A stretch of 64,000 nucleotides of DNA from JABDMH01 sp050298535 (GCA_050298535.1 JBNKUI010000086.1:1-64000), one strand, 5' to 3'; shown: positions 42,356 through 51,773, counted from the first letter of the stretch. Translations and numbers: made by a program. Notes: a model not told the origin generated them from the letters alone.

Positions 42356-43113
42356 AATTCGTAGAAAATATCGGTGATCAATACGGCTACAAAGTCCAGT
42401 ACAAATAGTAGCAAGGAGCTTAGCACGACAGCTGAATTTGCTGCTTTACCTACCCCAGCAGTTCCCTTTTTTGAATAATAGCCTTTGAAGCAACCTACAA
42501 GTCCAATGGCAAATCCAAAGAAAAAGGATTTTACAATAGAAGGAATCAAGTCTCCAAATTCCAGTACCTCAAATACTTTAGAGAAATATAAAGTCCAGGA
42601 TACATCTCCCTTCATATGTTCAATCAGGAAAGAACCAAATAAGGAAATGGTGTCAGAGGCAATGACTAATAAGGGAAGCATAAGTGTCATAGCCGTGATT
42701 CTCGTCACTACGAGATATTTAAACGGATTGATTCCTGACACTTCCATGGCATCAATCTGTTCTGTGACACGCATCGACCCCAATTCTGCTCCAATACCGC
42801 TTCCAATTTTCCCGGCGCAGATCAGTGCTGTAATCATGGGGCCTATTTCTCTTACAACGGCGATGCCTATCATGGATGGCATGTAAGCTTCGGCTCCAAA
42901 TTCAATCATAGTCGGACGAGTCTGGAGCGTAAGCACGATTCCCATAATGAATCCGGTCACCACAACCAGAAAAATGGACTTGTTACCTAAGAGATAGCAC
43001 TGTCTAAGTAATTCTTTGAATTCGAATGGGCGCGTAATCAATTCTCGGAAGTAACGTCCTGCAAATTGGGTGATTAATCCCGTTTCATTAAAGAATGTTA
43101 AGACACGCTGCAT
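42352..43113 (-). CDS. mlaE: MlaE-like ABC transporter permease
   Basis: 253 residues. A family-typical amphipathic N-terminus precedes five to six helices with the conserved GFIMGIVLTLQ, VVREIGPMITALICAGKIGSGIGAELGSM and EQIDAME segments. It forms the membrane dimer of the Mla complex in the inner membrane. It heads the operon with mlaF and mlaD. Periplasmic MlaC and the STAS protein MlaB are not encoded nearby, as is usual outside Proteobacteria. Confidence 0.94.
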   Translation of the reverse strand: MQRVLTFFNETGLITQFAGRYFRELITRPFEFKELLRQCYLLGNKSIFLVVVTGFIMGIVLTLQTRPTMIEFGAEAYMPSMIGIAVVREIGPMITALICAGKIGSGIGAELGSMRVTEQIDAMEVSGINPFKYLVVTRITAMTLMLPLLVIASDTISLFGSFLIEHMKGDVSWTLYFSKVFEVLEFGDLIPSIVKSFFFGFAIGLVGCFKGYYSKKGTAGVGKAANSAVVLSSLLLFVLDFVAVLITDIFYEL

Positions 43114-43182
43114 GGTCCTTCATTATGATTATCTAAAGAATCGTTTATTTCATGAATTTTGGATGATCGTGGTCAACTCATT

Positions 43183-43200
43183 TTCTGACTTCGGTCAGAA
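43183..43200. other. Small perfect hairpin in the SDR-mlaE spacer
   Basis: TTCTGAC (43183-43189) and GTCAGAA (43194-43200) form a seven-base stem around TTCG on the plus strand or CGAA on the minus strand. It lies between the end of the SDR gene and the start of mlaE, both on the minus strand. No T-run follows, so it may be a weak terminator, an mRNA-end stabiliser or an operator of the mla operon. Confidence 0.35.
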
Positions 43201-43245
43201 TGATGTGCCATAATGATGATTCCCAAAACATAAAGGTCGCCACAA

Positions 43246-44040
43246 TCAAATTACTGTCTTCAGCCACCCACCATCGACAAAATATGTAGATCCTACGCAA
43301 TAGCTCGCCTTGTCAGAACACAAAAAGACGAAGAAATGGGCTAGTTCTTCTGGGGTCGCAAATCGCCCTATGGGTGTATATTCCTTGGCGATTTTATCAA
43401 GGTAGTCCATCGCTGATATATCATCCCGTGCAGTCAGTTTTTTTGCGGTGCTTATCCAGTCAGGCGTCAGTATCAGGCCAGGATTGACCGTGTTTACACG
43501 GATGCCTTTGGGGATACACTCATTCGCCAGGCATTTGGAAAACATAGAAAGAGCAGCCTTGGTCGTATTGTAGATGGGTTCATACCCGAGGGGTTGGGTG
43601 GCACAAATCGATGAGTTGTTTAGGATCACACCACCTCCACGTTCCTCCATGTGAGGGATAAGTGCCCGGGACAGTCTCACGGCTGCCATGACGTGCAGGT
43701 CCCAGAAATATTGCCATTTGGTATCAGGTGCATCCATTATTTTTTCATTAGTTCCTGCCCCGGCATTGTTGATGAGAATGTCATTGCCGCCAAATGTTTT
43801 TCTGATCTCTTTTGCAAACGCTTCTATCTGATCCGGATCGGTTACATCGCAGACCTGCGCCAGCACCGATACGTCAAATTTTGCACGGAGGGCATCTGCT
43901 TCCCTATGAAGGCGTTTCTTATTACGTGCACAGATTGCAAGGTGAACACCCTCGGCGGCCATTGCATGGGCAATAGCAAGCCCGATACCTATACTTCCAC
44001 CCGTGATCACGGCAACCTTTCCTTTTATTCCAAGATCCAT
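43246..44040 (-). CDS. Short-chain dehydrogenase/reductase (SDR)
   Basis: About 264 residues from the ATG at 44040, which opens the Rossmann fold directly (GKVAVITGGSIGIGLA); the frame extends to 44151 without coding character. The NNAGAG motif, catalytic serine in LNNSS and YNTTK (Tyr and Lys of the YxxxK motif) are present, and the end VGSTYFVDGGW is typical of classical SDRs. NAD(P)-dependent oxidoreductase of unknown substrate. It is divergent from the cupin gene with a 73-base spacer. Confidence 0.9.
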   Translation of the reverse strand: MDLGIKGKVAVITGGSIGIGLAIAHAMAAEGVHLAICARNKKRLHREADALRAKFDVSVLAQVCDVTDPDQIEAFAKEIRKTFGGNDILINNAGAGTNEKIMDAPDTKWQYFWDLHVMAAVRLSRALIPHMEERGGGVILNNSSICATQPLGYEPIYNTTKAALSMFSKCLANECIPKGIRVNTVNPGLILTPDWISTAKKLTARDDISAMDYLDKIAKEYTPIGRFATPEELAHFFVFLCSDKASYCVGSTYFVDGGWLKTVI

Positions 44041-44113
44041 GTACTTTTTATTCTTAAAATACAATCCTTTTCTAAAAAGGGTAGAAATGAGGGTGCTATT
44101 GTATATTGATATC

Positions 44114-44593
44114 ATGAAGGCAACGGATATTATCAAACACCTCAATCTCACACCACTTCCCGTCGAAGGGGGGTACTTTAGAAGGACATATTTAAAATCG
44201 GATGAATCTCCTTCCGGGACATCTGCATCGGCTATATTTTATTTTTTGACACCTGACACTTGCTCGTTGCTTCATCGATTGCCGAAGGATGAACTTTATC
44301 ACTTTTATGTGGGGGACCCGGTTGAACTCTTGGTGCTGGATGATCATGGAGGACGACGTCATATATTGGGTAGCGACATACTGGGTGGTCAGAAGGTGCA
44401 ACATCTCGTTCCAGCCGGTTTCTGGCAGGGGAGTCGATTGGTCTCCGGGGGACGATTCGCGCTGATGGGTACTACAATGTGTCCGGCATTTGCCGACGAA
44501 GATCTTGAAATGATACGACCAGATAATTTTATAGCAACGAATTATTCGGGGGATTTGCAGGAATTGATTCGTGCACTTTCTGGAGAGCATTAG
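44114..44593 (+). CDS. Cupin domain protein (DUF985)
   Basis: 159 residues from the ATG at 44114, the first that does not overlap the divergent SDR start. LTPLPVEGGYFRRTY, SAIFYFLTPDTCSLLHRLPKDELYHFYVGDPVELLVL and LVPAGFWQGSRL form the DUF985 cupin barrel, related to YML079-type proteins with possible sugar-nucleotide or small-ligand binding. Function unknown. Its stop overlaps the convergent gene by four bases. Confidence 0.9.
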   Translation: MKATDIIKHLNLTPLPVEGGYFRRTYLKSDESPSGTSASAIFYFLTPDTCSLLHRLPKDELYHFYVGDPVELLVLDDHGGRRHILGSDILGGQKVQHLVPAGFWQGSRLVSGGRFALMGTTMCPAFADEDLEMIRPDNFIATNYSGDLQELIRALSGEH

Positions 44594-45510
44594 AATTCTT
44601 GCTCCTCAATACCGTGCATGCGATCCAGCACGCGAGGTACCCTCTCTTTGGATTGATAGTGTTGCTCACATTCATGTTCATATCCTCGGATCACCCTCTT
44701 GCCTATCAGCTTTCCTCTGGTTTCGGTGACAACGGTTACCTGACCTTCAATGCCATCTTGTTCATAGTAGACAATGACCCAATCATTCGTTCTTTTCAGT
44801 TGGTGGGCCAGAAAGGTGTTAGAAAAGAGCACTGTGAAATTCCAGCTATTCAGTTCATAATGCATGATGGGTAGCCAGGCTTTACCTTCAGGATTAAATC
44901 TCCTCGGAGCAATTCGTCGGAGTTCACCCCTGATAGATTTTTCACGGTACATCTGGTCGATTGTGAGGATGTCAGTAACATTGGGATGTATTTCAGTCGA
45001 TTCGAGTTCCCGCTCACGATGACGGCGAACGGCTTGCTTGTTCAGGAACTGGTCAAGCATTAGTTTGATCATCTTCAATCTCCGGGGGCCGACACCCTGC
45101 AATCGATCCAACCTGCCATCATACGCTGCAAGCTCTAGCTCTTCCAAAGAGTGAATATGAAGCTGTGCAGTAATTCGCTTGGCCAATTCAGGTCCAATAC
45201 CGGGGATACGCTGTAGCAGCTCTTCGTGACTTGTCTCACCACGTAATCGCTCAAGCATGAGTGATCGTCCGTCTCTGACAAATTCAATGATCAGTCTGCC
45301 TATCCGGGTTCCTATGGCTGGGAGGGCTTCTAATGCCTTTAGATCATTATTCTTTGCCATTTCGGTTACATCTACCTCAGTTCTCTTGATCATATCTGCA
45401 GCCCTTTGATAGGCGGAAATCCTAAATGCATTGGCATCCTGAATGGAAAGCAAATTAGCAATATCGCGCAGCAGATAGTAGATTTCTGAATTCGATGGAT
45501 TCGTAATCAT
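44590..45510 (-). CDS. Helix-hairpin-helix protein related to the PolX N-terminus
   Basis: About 306 residues from the ATG at 45510 (45531 is an alternative). Residues 1-80 match the DNA polymerase beta/PolX 8-kDa domain (EIYYLLRDIANLLSIQDANAFRISAYQRAA ... LPAIGTRIGRLIIE), followed by helix-hairpin-helix motifs (LLQRIPGIGPELAKRI and LDRLQGVGPRRLKMI). Neither the nucleotidyl-transfer palm with its aspartates nor a PHP domain follows; instead there is a C-terminal domain of about 130 residues rich in strands (WNFTVLFSNTFLAHQL, VIVYYEQDGIEGQVTVVTE). It probably binds DNA; an enzymatic role is not apparent. Confidence 0.8.
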   Translation of the reverse strand: MITNPSNSEIYYLLRDIANLLSIQDANAFRISAYQRAADMIKRTEVDVTEMAKNNDLKALEALPAIGTRIGRLIIEFVRDGRSLMLERLRGETSHEELLQRIPGIGPELAKRITAQLHIHSLEELELAAYDGRLDRLQGVGPRRLKMIKLMLDQFLNKQAVRRHRERELESTEIHPNVTDILTIDQMYREKSIRGELRRIAPRRFNPEGKAWLPIMHYELNSWNFTVLFSNTFLAHQLKRTNDWVIVYYEQDGIEGQVTVVTETRGKLIGKRVIRGYEHECEQHYQSKERVPRVLDRMHGIEEQEF

Positions 45511-45667
45511 GACTCTATATATTTTGTTCAAGTTCTGAGGACCAGCCTACAATGACAATGAGATAAATCATAATCGATGATGATCTGATCTATCACCAGC
45601 TGCGAACAAAAAGTATCTCAGGTAAGTAAGGAGGATGAAATTATTTGTTAATAAAAATCATATATAT

Positions 45668-46006
45668 ATGTCTAGTAGATTGTTATCGGCTACCAGTATT
45701 AATGGTACTGAGATTAAAAATGCAACAGGAGAGAACCTTGGAGAAATAAAAGATTTGATGATTGACACTGAAAGCGGTCATATAAATTATGCCGTTGTTT
45801 CATTTGGTGGATTATTTGGTATCGGAGATAAGTATTTCGCTATTCCCTGGAAAGCGTTTTCCGTTGATAGGGATAATGAAAATATGGTCCTAAATGTACC
45901 CAAAGAACGTCTTGAAAAGGCGCCGGGCTTTCACAAAGGTAATTGGCCGACAGATGCCCGTCATGAGTATCTGACAAATGTTAATAAATATTACAACCTA
46001 AATTAG
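45668..46006 (+). CDS. PRC-barrel domain protein
   Basis: About 112 residues from the ATG at 45668; an in-frame ATG at 45635 follows an AGGAGG directly with no spacing, so it is not a better start. SATSINGTEIKNATGENLGEIKDLMIDTESGHINYAVVSFGG is a full PRC-barrel, and YFAIPWKAF completes the fold. Such small proteins occur in stress responses and may bind RNA or other proteins. Single gene, closed by a strong terminator. Confidence 0.9.
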   Translation: MSSRLLSATSINGTEIKNATGENLGEIKDLMIDTESGHINYAVVSFGGLFGIGDKYFAIPWKAFSVDRDNENMVLNVPKERLEKAPGFHKGNWPTDARHEYLTNVNKYYNLN

Positions 46007-46027
46007 TCTTAAGGTCTTTTATTTCTG

Positions 46028-46053
46028 GCCCACCTTGTTGGTGGGCTTTTTTT
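46028..46053 (+). terminator. Intrinsic terminator after PRC-barrel gene
   Basis: GCCCACC (46028-46034) pairs perfectly with GGTGGGC (46040-46046) around TTGTT, followed by seven T (46047-46053). This is a textbook rho-independent terminator, 21 bases after the stop codon. Confidence 0.93.
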
Positions 46054-46378
46054 AGCCAGCCTACCCGAAATCCATTGAAATCAAAGCATCTAACAAGCAG
46101 TTTTCAATCTTCCAATCGATTCTAATTCAGATTTCTCATATGACCAAATGTTGATCGTAAGTGCTCCTTGCACTAAAAAGGTTGAAATTACATCCCGCAT
46201 GCTTGTTAATATTTTTGCTATTATCAAGTTGAGGTCTTGACCTTGATAGTCCAAATTGCAATTTTCAGGGAAAATCAAAAATATTTTATGCGGGCTTCTA
46301 TCCGTTTCGAGTGGCGCATATCTGTGGATATAGGGTAGGTGAATGAACTCCTGCCACTACATTCTACAGACCCAATTT
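46054..46378. other. Gene-free stretch
   Basis: About 325 bases between the PRC-barrel terminator and the convergent NUDIX gene. The only longer open frame (minus strand, 46090-46278) has no family resemblance or promoter context. No RNA gene or repeat was recognised. Confidence 0.45.
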
Positions 46379-47080
46379 TCACTGCGGTTCTATAAAGCTG
46401 TAAAGATATGGCGCCTTGTGAGCCTTACCGCTGTAGCGTTTTTCATGCCGTTCTAAGACACCAAGACTTAGCATTTTCCTTTGGAAAGTGGTCCTGCGAA
46501 TCTCAGTTCCCAGGATAGATTCATAGACTTGCTGCAATTCTTTCATTGTAAACTGCCTGGGTAGCAATTTGCTGCCTACCAGTTTCTTTTCGAGATTGTC
46601 CCGCAGAGTTAAGAGCGCTTTATCTACGATTTCCTGATGCATAAAGGCCAGAGGAGGAAGATTGTCCACATCATACCATTCGATGGAGTCCGATAAGGCA
46701 TCCGGAGTTGGATCTACCTCTTCATAATTTATCAAAGCATAATATGACACTGAAATAAACCGCTGCAGCATCCAGGAGTAATCCCTGGGGTCTAGGTCAT
46801 TAGCCTCCAAAATCTGTCTCATCACCTCCGGTTGTGATCGTTCGATACCTCCAAAAGTGTGAAATTGCTCTAGGTATATATCATGCAAGCCGGTACGTTC
46901 TCTGAGTCCCCGGACGACTGCGGTGTCAATAGGCTCGTCCTGGCGAACAAATCCACCAGGAAGAGCAAAGACGCCCGTACCATGATACTCCATGATAAGA
47001 ATCTTCAGTGAAGTGCCTGAGAATCCAAAAATTACCGAATCATAAGCTATGTGCTTAAGATAATCTGCTTCGTCTGGCAT
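46379..47080 (-). CDS. NUDIX-type transcriptional regulator (NrtR-like)
   Basis: 233 residues. The N-terminal 150 residues have the NUDIX fold (VFALPGGFVRQDE ... RGLRERTGLHDIYLEQFHTFGG), but the catalytic REUxEE box reads RGLRER, so the essential glutamates are partly lost and hydrolysis is unlikely. The C-terminal 80 residues are a winged helix (PRQFTMKELQQVYESILGTEIRRTTFQRKM). This is the architecture of NrtR/SusR-type regulators, which in Bacteroidota control sugar or NAD genes. It is divergent from a carboxylesterase, with an inverted repeat in the shared 85-base spacer. Confidence 0.88.
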   Translation of the reverse strand: MPDEADYLKHIAYDSVIFGFSGTSLKILIMEYHGTGVFALPGGFVRQDEPIDTAVVRGLRERTGLHDIYLEQFHTFGGIERSQPEVMRQILEANDLDPRDYSWMLQRFISVSYYALINYEEVDPTPDALSDSIEWYDVDNLPPLAFMHQEIVDKALLTLRDNLEKKLVGSKLLPRQFTMKELQQVYESILGTEIRRTTFQRKMLSLGVLERHEKRYSGKAHKAPYLYSFIEPQ

Positions 47081-47136
47081 ACCAATTTTCTAGATTGCAG
47101 ATCAAATATATAGGATAATTCTAAAATTCTAACTAC

Positions 47137-47159
47137 TATTGTCTCCAACTGTGACAATA
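47137..47159. promoter_or_regulatory. Inverted repeat between NUDIX regulator and carboxylesterase
   Basis: TATTGTC (47137-47143) and GACAATA (47153-47159) form a perfect seven-base inverted repeat with a nine-base spacer, ending six bases before the carboxylesterase ATG at 47166. Its position and symmetry suit an operator for the divergent regulator. Confidence 0.5.
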
Positions 47160-47165
47160 GATATT

Positions 47166-48803
47166 ATGCTACTGAGATTTCTTACTTTATTCATCTTCAT
47201 AACAACAGTCATGCACGTACAAAGTCAGAACAAAGATGCATTTGCAGTTCAGACTGAGATTGAGCATGGCCTTATTGAAGGAAATTATGATACGGGTACA
47301 GGCATCCAATCGTATCTGGGTATACCATTTGCCAGGCCGCCCGTTGATGAGCTCCGTTGGAAAGCCCCACAGCCGCCTAGCGCATGGGAGGGTGTACGAC
47401 AGACCAAGGAATTTAGCCCCAGACCCATGCAGCGTATTGTCTTTGGTGATATGAATTCAAGGTCAAGTGGTGTCAGTGAGGACTGTCTCTACTTGAATGT
47501 ATGGACTCCAGCGAGTAGAAATACGAAGAACCTGCCTGTGCTAGTATATTTTTTTGGTGGGGGATTTGTAGCTGGGGATGGTTCTGAACCAAGATATGAC
47601 GGCGAGTCTATGGCACAGGAAGGGATCGTGGTAGTGACTGTGAACTATCGCTTGAATGTGTTTGGGTTTCTGGCTCATCCTGACCTTTCCGAAGAGTCTT
47701 CCTATGGGGCATCTGGAAACTATGGTTTGTTGGATCAGCAGGCTGCTCTTCAATGGGTGCAGAATAATATTACAGCGTTCGGAGGAGATCCATCTAAAGT
47801 GACGATTTGTGGAGAATCTGCCGGGTCAATTTCGGTGAGTATCCAGATGGCATCTCCGTTGTCTCGAGATTTGATGGCCGGAGCCATTGGAGAAAGTGGA
47901 GCCAGTATCGATCCCACACTGGCACCGATATCTCTGGAGGAAGCTGAAAAAACAGGCGTGGAGTTTGTGCAAAAGGCAGGTTACAAGAGTATCAAGGAGA
48001 TGAGGGCGTTGAGTTCTCGAGACATATATGAGATCTATAATGAATCAGGTCGTTTTGGATTCCCGCTAGTGATCGATGGATATCTGATCCCGCTTAAATT
48101 GAAAGACATATTTGCAGCGCGGGATCAAGCTCAGGTGCCGTTATTATTGGGATGGAATTCGGCGGAAATTCCCGGAGGTGCTTTCATGCAGGGGCAACCA
48201 TACACGGAAGAAGCCTACATGGAGAAGGTAAAACAGGTATATCCGGAAAAAGCTGATCAGGTGCTTAAATTGTATCCTCATGGATCTAAGAATGAAATTG
48301 AAAGATCTGCCACCGACCTGGCGTCAGATCGATTTATTACCTATAGTACATGGAAATGGTTCGATCTGCATCGTAAGAACAGTGAACAGCCTGTGTATCG
48401 ATACTTATACAGCAAACTGAGGCCCCCACTGCTTGACCAGACACTGGTTTCCGGTCTGGCAGGAGGAACACAAAGAGCCGATACTGATGCTCCATCACCG
48501 CCCCGTGCCATCGGAGCGCCCCATGCTTGTGAGATTGAATATTGTATGGGAAATCTCCACCTGATCAAGGAATACGCATGGTCGGCCGATGATTTTAAAG
48601 TGTCTAAAACTATGCAGCGATATTTTGCAAATTTTATCAAGACAGGTGATCCCAATGGCACGGATTTACCGCAGTGGGACGCTGCATCATCCGACGATCC
48701 AAAACCACCCGTTATGGTGATCGATGTCGAAAGTAAGATGATGCCATCTGAAGTAGAAGCCAGATATCAGTTTCTTGATGAAGATTATGGCAACGACCAT
48801 TAG
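47166..48803 (+). CDS. Type-B carboxylesterase
   Basis: About 545 residues from the ATG at 47166, which starts a signal peptide (LLRFLTLFIFITTVMHVQSQ); a TTG further up is not needed. The family landmarks are YLGIPFARPP, SEDCLYLNVWTP, the oxyanion loop FFGGGF, the nucleophile elbow GESAGS, and the later acidic and His residues (GAPHACEIEY). It hydrolyses carboxylic esters, probably in the periplasm or outside the cell. It is divergent from the NUDIX regulator, which may control it. Confidence 0.93.
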   Translation: MLLRFLTLFIFITTVMHVQSQNKDAFAVQTEIEHGLIEGNYDTGTGIQSYLGIPFARPPVDELRWKAPQPPSAWEGVRQTKEFSPRPMQRIVFGDMNSRSSGVSEDCLYLNVWTPASRNTKNLPVLVYFFGGGFVAGDGSEPRYDGESMAQEGIVVVTVNYRLNVFGFLAHPDLSEESSYGASGNYGLLDQQAALQWVQNNITAFGGDPSKVTICGESAGSISVSIQMASPLSRDLMAGAIGESGASIDPTLAPISLEEAEKTGVEFVQKAGYKSIKEMRALSSRDIYEIYNESGRFGFPLVIDGYLIPLKLKDIFAARDQAQVPLLLGWNSAEIPGGAFMQGQPYTEEAYMEKVKQVYPEKADQVLKLYPHGSKNEIERSATDLASDRFITYSTWKWFDLHRKNSEQPVYRYLYSKLRPPLLDQTLVSGLAGGTQRADTDAPSPPRAIGAPHACEIEYCMGNLHLIKEYAWSADDFKVSKTMQRYFANFIKTGDPNGTDLPQWDAASSDDPKPPVMVIDVESKMMPSEVEARYQFLDEDYGNDH

Positions 48804-48896
48804 AGCTATGCTGATTTCGGGTGATTCATGAGCTCCTCACAAAGCCTTTTTTAAGGTGTTTTCCGGGCAATTTTGTAGCTTAAAGCAAAACGAGTG

Positions 48897-49787
48897 ATGA
48901 ATTGGTCTACTAGATATATCTTGACACTGATTGTGTCTTTTGGTTTTGTATTTGGCAACGCTCAGGAAGATGACAAACTACGTATTATTGCTTTTGGTGC
49001 CCATCCTGATGATGCGGAACTCAAGGCAGGAGGGGTCGCAGCGATGTGGGCCGCTCAGGGGCATCACGTGAAATTTGTAGCAATGACTAATGGAGATATA
49101 GGGCACTTTAAGGAAGCTGGTGCTCCATTGGCAAAGAGGAGAAGGGCCGAAGTGAATGAATGTGCCAACATTTTTGGTATAGAAACTGAAGTGTTGGACA
49201 TCCATGATGGCGAGCTGATGCCTTCTCTTGAAAATCGAAAAGTCGTGGCTGATCTTATTCGTGAATGGCAGGCCGATATTGTGCTTTGCCACCGTCCCAA
49301 TGACTATCATCCGGATCATAGATATACAGGAGTCCTGGTGCAGGATGCTTCTGTCATTGTCGTCGCACCTTTCTTTTCTTCCGCTACAGAACCTACTCGA
49401 AAGAATCCAATATTTATGTTTTACTCAGATGGCTTTGAAAAGCCCTATCCTTTCGACCCAGCTATAGTGGTAGGTATAGATGAGGTTGCTGATCTAAAAT
49501 GGCAATGCATGGCAGCGATGCCTTCTCAAATGGCGGATGAACACAGTTGGCAGGCTGTCTATCGAGAAGATGTACCTAAAGAGGATAGTGCAAGAAAGGC
49601 TTTTATCCTGGATCTGATAAAAAGTCGTAATGAAAACGTAGCCAACAAGTACCGCGCTGAATTAATTGCACTTTATGGTGAGGAAAAAGGAAGAGGAATT
49701 AAATATGCAGAAGCTTTTGAACTGTGTCAATATGGCACACAAGTAGATACTGAAAAACTAAAAAAATTATTTCCTGGGTTCGATTGA
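48897..49787 (+). CDS. Secreted PIG-L family deacetylase
   Basis: About 296 residues from the ATG at 48897 (a GTG directly upstream at 48894 is in frame). Signal peptide to about residue 22 (GFVFGNAQ). Zinc-binding motifs AFGAHPDDAEL and RPNDYHPDHRYTG place it in the PIG-L/LmbE deacetylase family, which removes acetyl groups from N-acetylglucosaminyl compounds. An upstream CAATTTTG may be the -7 element. Follows the carboxylesterase by 93 bases; a joint role in breaking down acetylated sugars is possible. Confidence 0.9.
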   Translation: MNWSTRYILTLIVSFGFVFGNAQEDDKLRIIAFGAHPDDAELKAGGVAAMWAAQGHHVKFVAMTNGDIGHFKEAGAPLAKRRRAEVNECANIFGIETEVLDIHDGELMPSLENRKVVADLIREWQADIVLCHRPNDYHPDHRYTGVLVQDASVIVVAPFFSSATEPTRKNPIFMFYSDGFEKPYPFDPAIVVGIDEVADLKWQCMAAMPSQMADEHSWQAVYREDVPKEDSARKAFILDLIKSRNENVANKYRAELIALYGEEKGRGIKYAEAFELCQYGTQVDTEKLKKLFPGFD

Positions 49788-49809
49788 TTGGATAACCATG
49801 ACAAACCCA

Positions 49810-51729
49810 TTAGGCAGATCGCTTATAGTCTTTGATGGTCAAATCTACCCTATATCCATCTTCTGTATTAATGCTTAAGTTCCCATTCAGCCGTCTGACC
49901 AGCGATCGCACCAGGGATTGACCAAAATTGGCGGCCTGCACCTGATCTTTGTCGCCACCTCCGTTGTCGGCGATATGCAAAAGCAGCTGATCACCCTTTT
50001 CTCTGAGACGCACAGTGATTTTACCGCCTTTCTGATCTTTAAATGCATGTTTTAAACTGTTACTTATCAGTTCATTAATGATGAGTCCCAGTGGTATCAT
50101 TGTATCCACATCGAGTTGTATAGAAGGTACTTCAAGTTCCAGTTCAATATTTTGATCATCTAGCTGGTACGAGCTGACCAGGTGTTCCACCAACCTTTCG
50201 AGATAATCACGAGTATCCACACCTTTCAGGTTTTCGTGCTGATACAGATTTTTATGAATCAGAGCCATAGATTCGACCCGGTTTTGGCCACGTCGCAGTG
50301 CATCGATGGCGCTTTGATCCTTTATGTATTTGGACTGCAATGTCAGAAGGGCACTGACTACCTGCAAATTATTCTTTACCCTATGATGGATTTCTTTTAG
50401 AAGCGTGTCCTTTTCCGATGCTACCTTCTTGAGTTTCTTGTTGAGTCTCAATGCCCAAAATAAAAGACCTGCTAACAAGATGAGTCCAATGCCCAGGATC
50501 ATCAGCGTCCGATTGCGATTAGAGAGTTGAACTTCTGCAATAGCATTGCGGCTATTTAATAGTTCAATTTCCTGTTCTTTTTTTTCGGTTTCATATTTCG
50601 TTTGTAATTCTTCAATAGCCTCCAGTCGCGCACTATTTTGGATTTTCTTGTAGAGGTTTAGATATTTTTTTAGGTGATCATAGGCTGCATCAGTTTGACC
50701 TTGTTGATGATAGACAGCTTCTATTTCTTCATAATATTCCATCAACATTTCTTCCCGGTCTGTATTTTCGATCAGTCCGATTCCCTCATTGAAATACCGT
50801 AGAGCTTGAGAGGTGTGTCCATCTTCATTTTCCAGTTGCCCCCAAAGTAGATATACTTTCCCTAGAAAATTTTGGTCTGGGAATAATTTAAAAAGCGACT
50901 CTGCGATACGAAGGTGCTCACGACTCTTTGCAAGTTTTTTGACAGTCCTGAAATACACATCTGCATATGCAGCATGGACAGTGGCAATTTCGAAAGTGTC
51001 TTGAGTTAGTGTCTGATAATGAAGAGCACTGTCCAGATAATAGAGGGAAGAATCCGCGTTTCCCATATGATTGTGCGCGACAGCCACATTCTGATAGGCA
51101 TGTCCTAAATGAACACTATCTTTTAAGGTGTGGTACATTTCAACTACTTCTAAGTAAATCTCTAATGCATTCTGATTTTTATTTGTGGAACGATAAATAA
51201 CACCAATGTTATTCAACACATTAGCTTTGACCTGAGCCAGTGCATGTTTTTCGGCATATTCAAGCGCTTGAAAATCGTAGGATAAAGCCTCATCAAAATT
51301 TCCCGCAAAGTAGGCAGCAAGTCCCTTTCCGATCATGGAATGAGCAGCATCCTCATGTAAGTCTAACCTTTCATAAAGTATCTGCGAGGTATCATAGTGA
51401 TTGATAGCCCGGTTCGCATATCCATTGACATCATATGCGTATCCAAAACTATAATGGATAGCCGCGAGTAGTGTGTCATGCTCCTCCTGTCTAATGAGGA
51501 GTTGGAGTGCTGTTCGGTTGAGAAGAATCGCACTATCGAGGTTGCTCTGATCAGCTTGTCGTACTGATCGATCAATTAGAGATTGTATGCTCTTTTGTAC
51601 ATGAGTATATTGACTGCTATCACGTGACCCATCAGGGTTCATTCCCATGCCAGTCAATGGGATCGATAAAATGGTCAGCAGAACCATTACAGTCCTTTCG
51701 AGTAGGCCAATAGAATACGGTTTTGCCAT
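49810..51729 (-). CDS. TPR-containing HisKA_2 sensor histidine kinase
   Basis: 639 residues. N-terminal signal or anchor helix (about 10-27), then TPR repeats from 60 to 360 that are predicted to lie in the periplasm, a coiled coil (365-405) and a transmembrane helix (about 408-426). The kinase part begins with the EIHHRVKNNLQ box at about 446-456 (phosphoacceptor His448) of the HisKA_2 type, and the HATPase follows with GLIINELISNSLKHAF and HIADNGGG. No response regulator is adjacent. It starts 44 bases after the permease gene on the same strand and may belong to the PadR operon. Confidence 0.92.
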   Translation of the reverse strand: MAKPYSIGLLERTVMVLLTILSIPLTGMGMNPDGSRDSSQYTHVQKSIQSLIDRSVRQADQSNLDSAILLNRTALQLLIRQEEHDTLLAAIHYSFGYAYDVNGYANRAINHYDTSQILYERLDLHEDAAHSMIGKGLAAYFAGNFDEALSYDFQALEYAEKHALAQVKANVLNNIGVIYRSTNKNQNALEIYLEVVEMYHTLKDSVHLGHAYQNVAVAHNHMGNADSSLYYLDSALHYQTLTQDTFEIATVHAAYADVYFRTVKKLAKSREHLRIAESLFKLFPDQNFLGKVYLLWGQLENEDGHTSQALRYFNEGIGLIENTDREEMLMEYYEEIEAVYHQQGQTDAAYDHLKKYLNLYKKIQNSARLEAIEELQTKYETEKKEQEIELLNSRNAIAEVQLSNRNRTLMILGIGLILLAGLLFWALRLNKKLKKVASEKDTLLKEIHHRVKNNLQVVSALLTLQSKYIKDQSAIDALRRGQNRVESMALIHKNLYQHENLKGVDTRDYLERLVEHLVSSYQLDDQNIELELEVPSIQLDVDTMIPLGLIINELISNSLKHAFKDQKGGKITVRLREKGDQLLLHIADNGGGDKDQVQAANFGQSLVRSLVRRLNGNLSINTEDGYRVDLTIKDYKRSA

Positions 51730-51773
51730 GATTGGGTGGTAGCTGTTTCACCCCTCAAGATACACTTTCACGA

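Noticed and set aside
45620..45640. AGGAGG directly in front of the ATG at 45635 as a Shine-Dalgarno for the PRC-barrel gene
   Set aside because: There is no spacing between the motif and the ATG, and the conserved domain starts after the ATG at 45668.
46090..46278. 62-codon minus-strand frame in the spacer after the PRC-barrel gene
   Set aside because: No similarity, no promoter, and no partner; the spacer looks non-coding.
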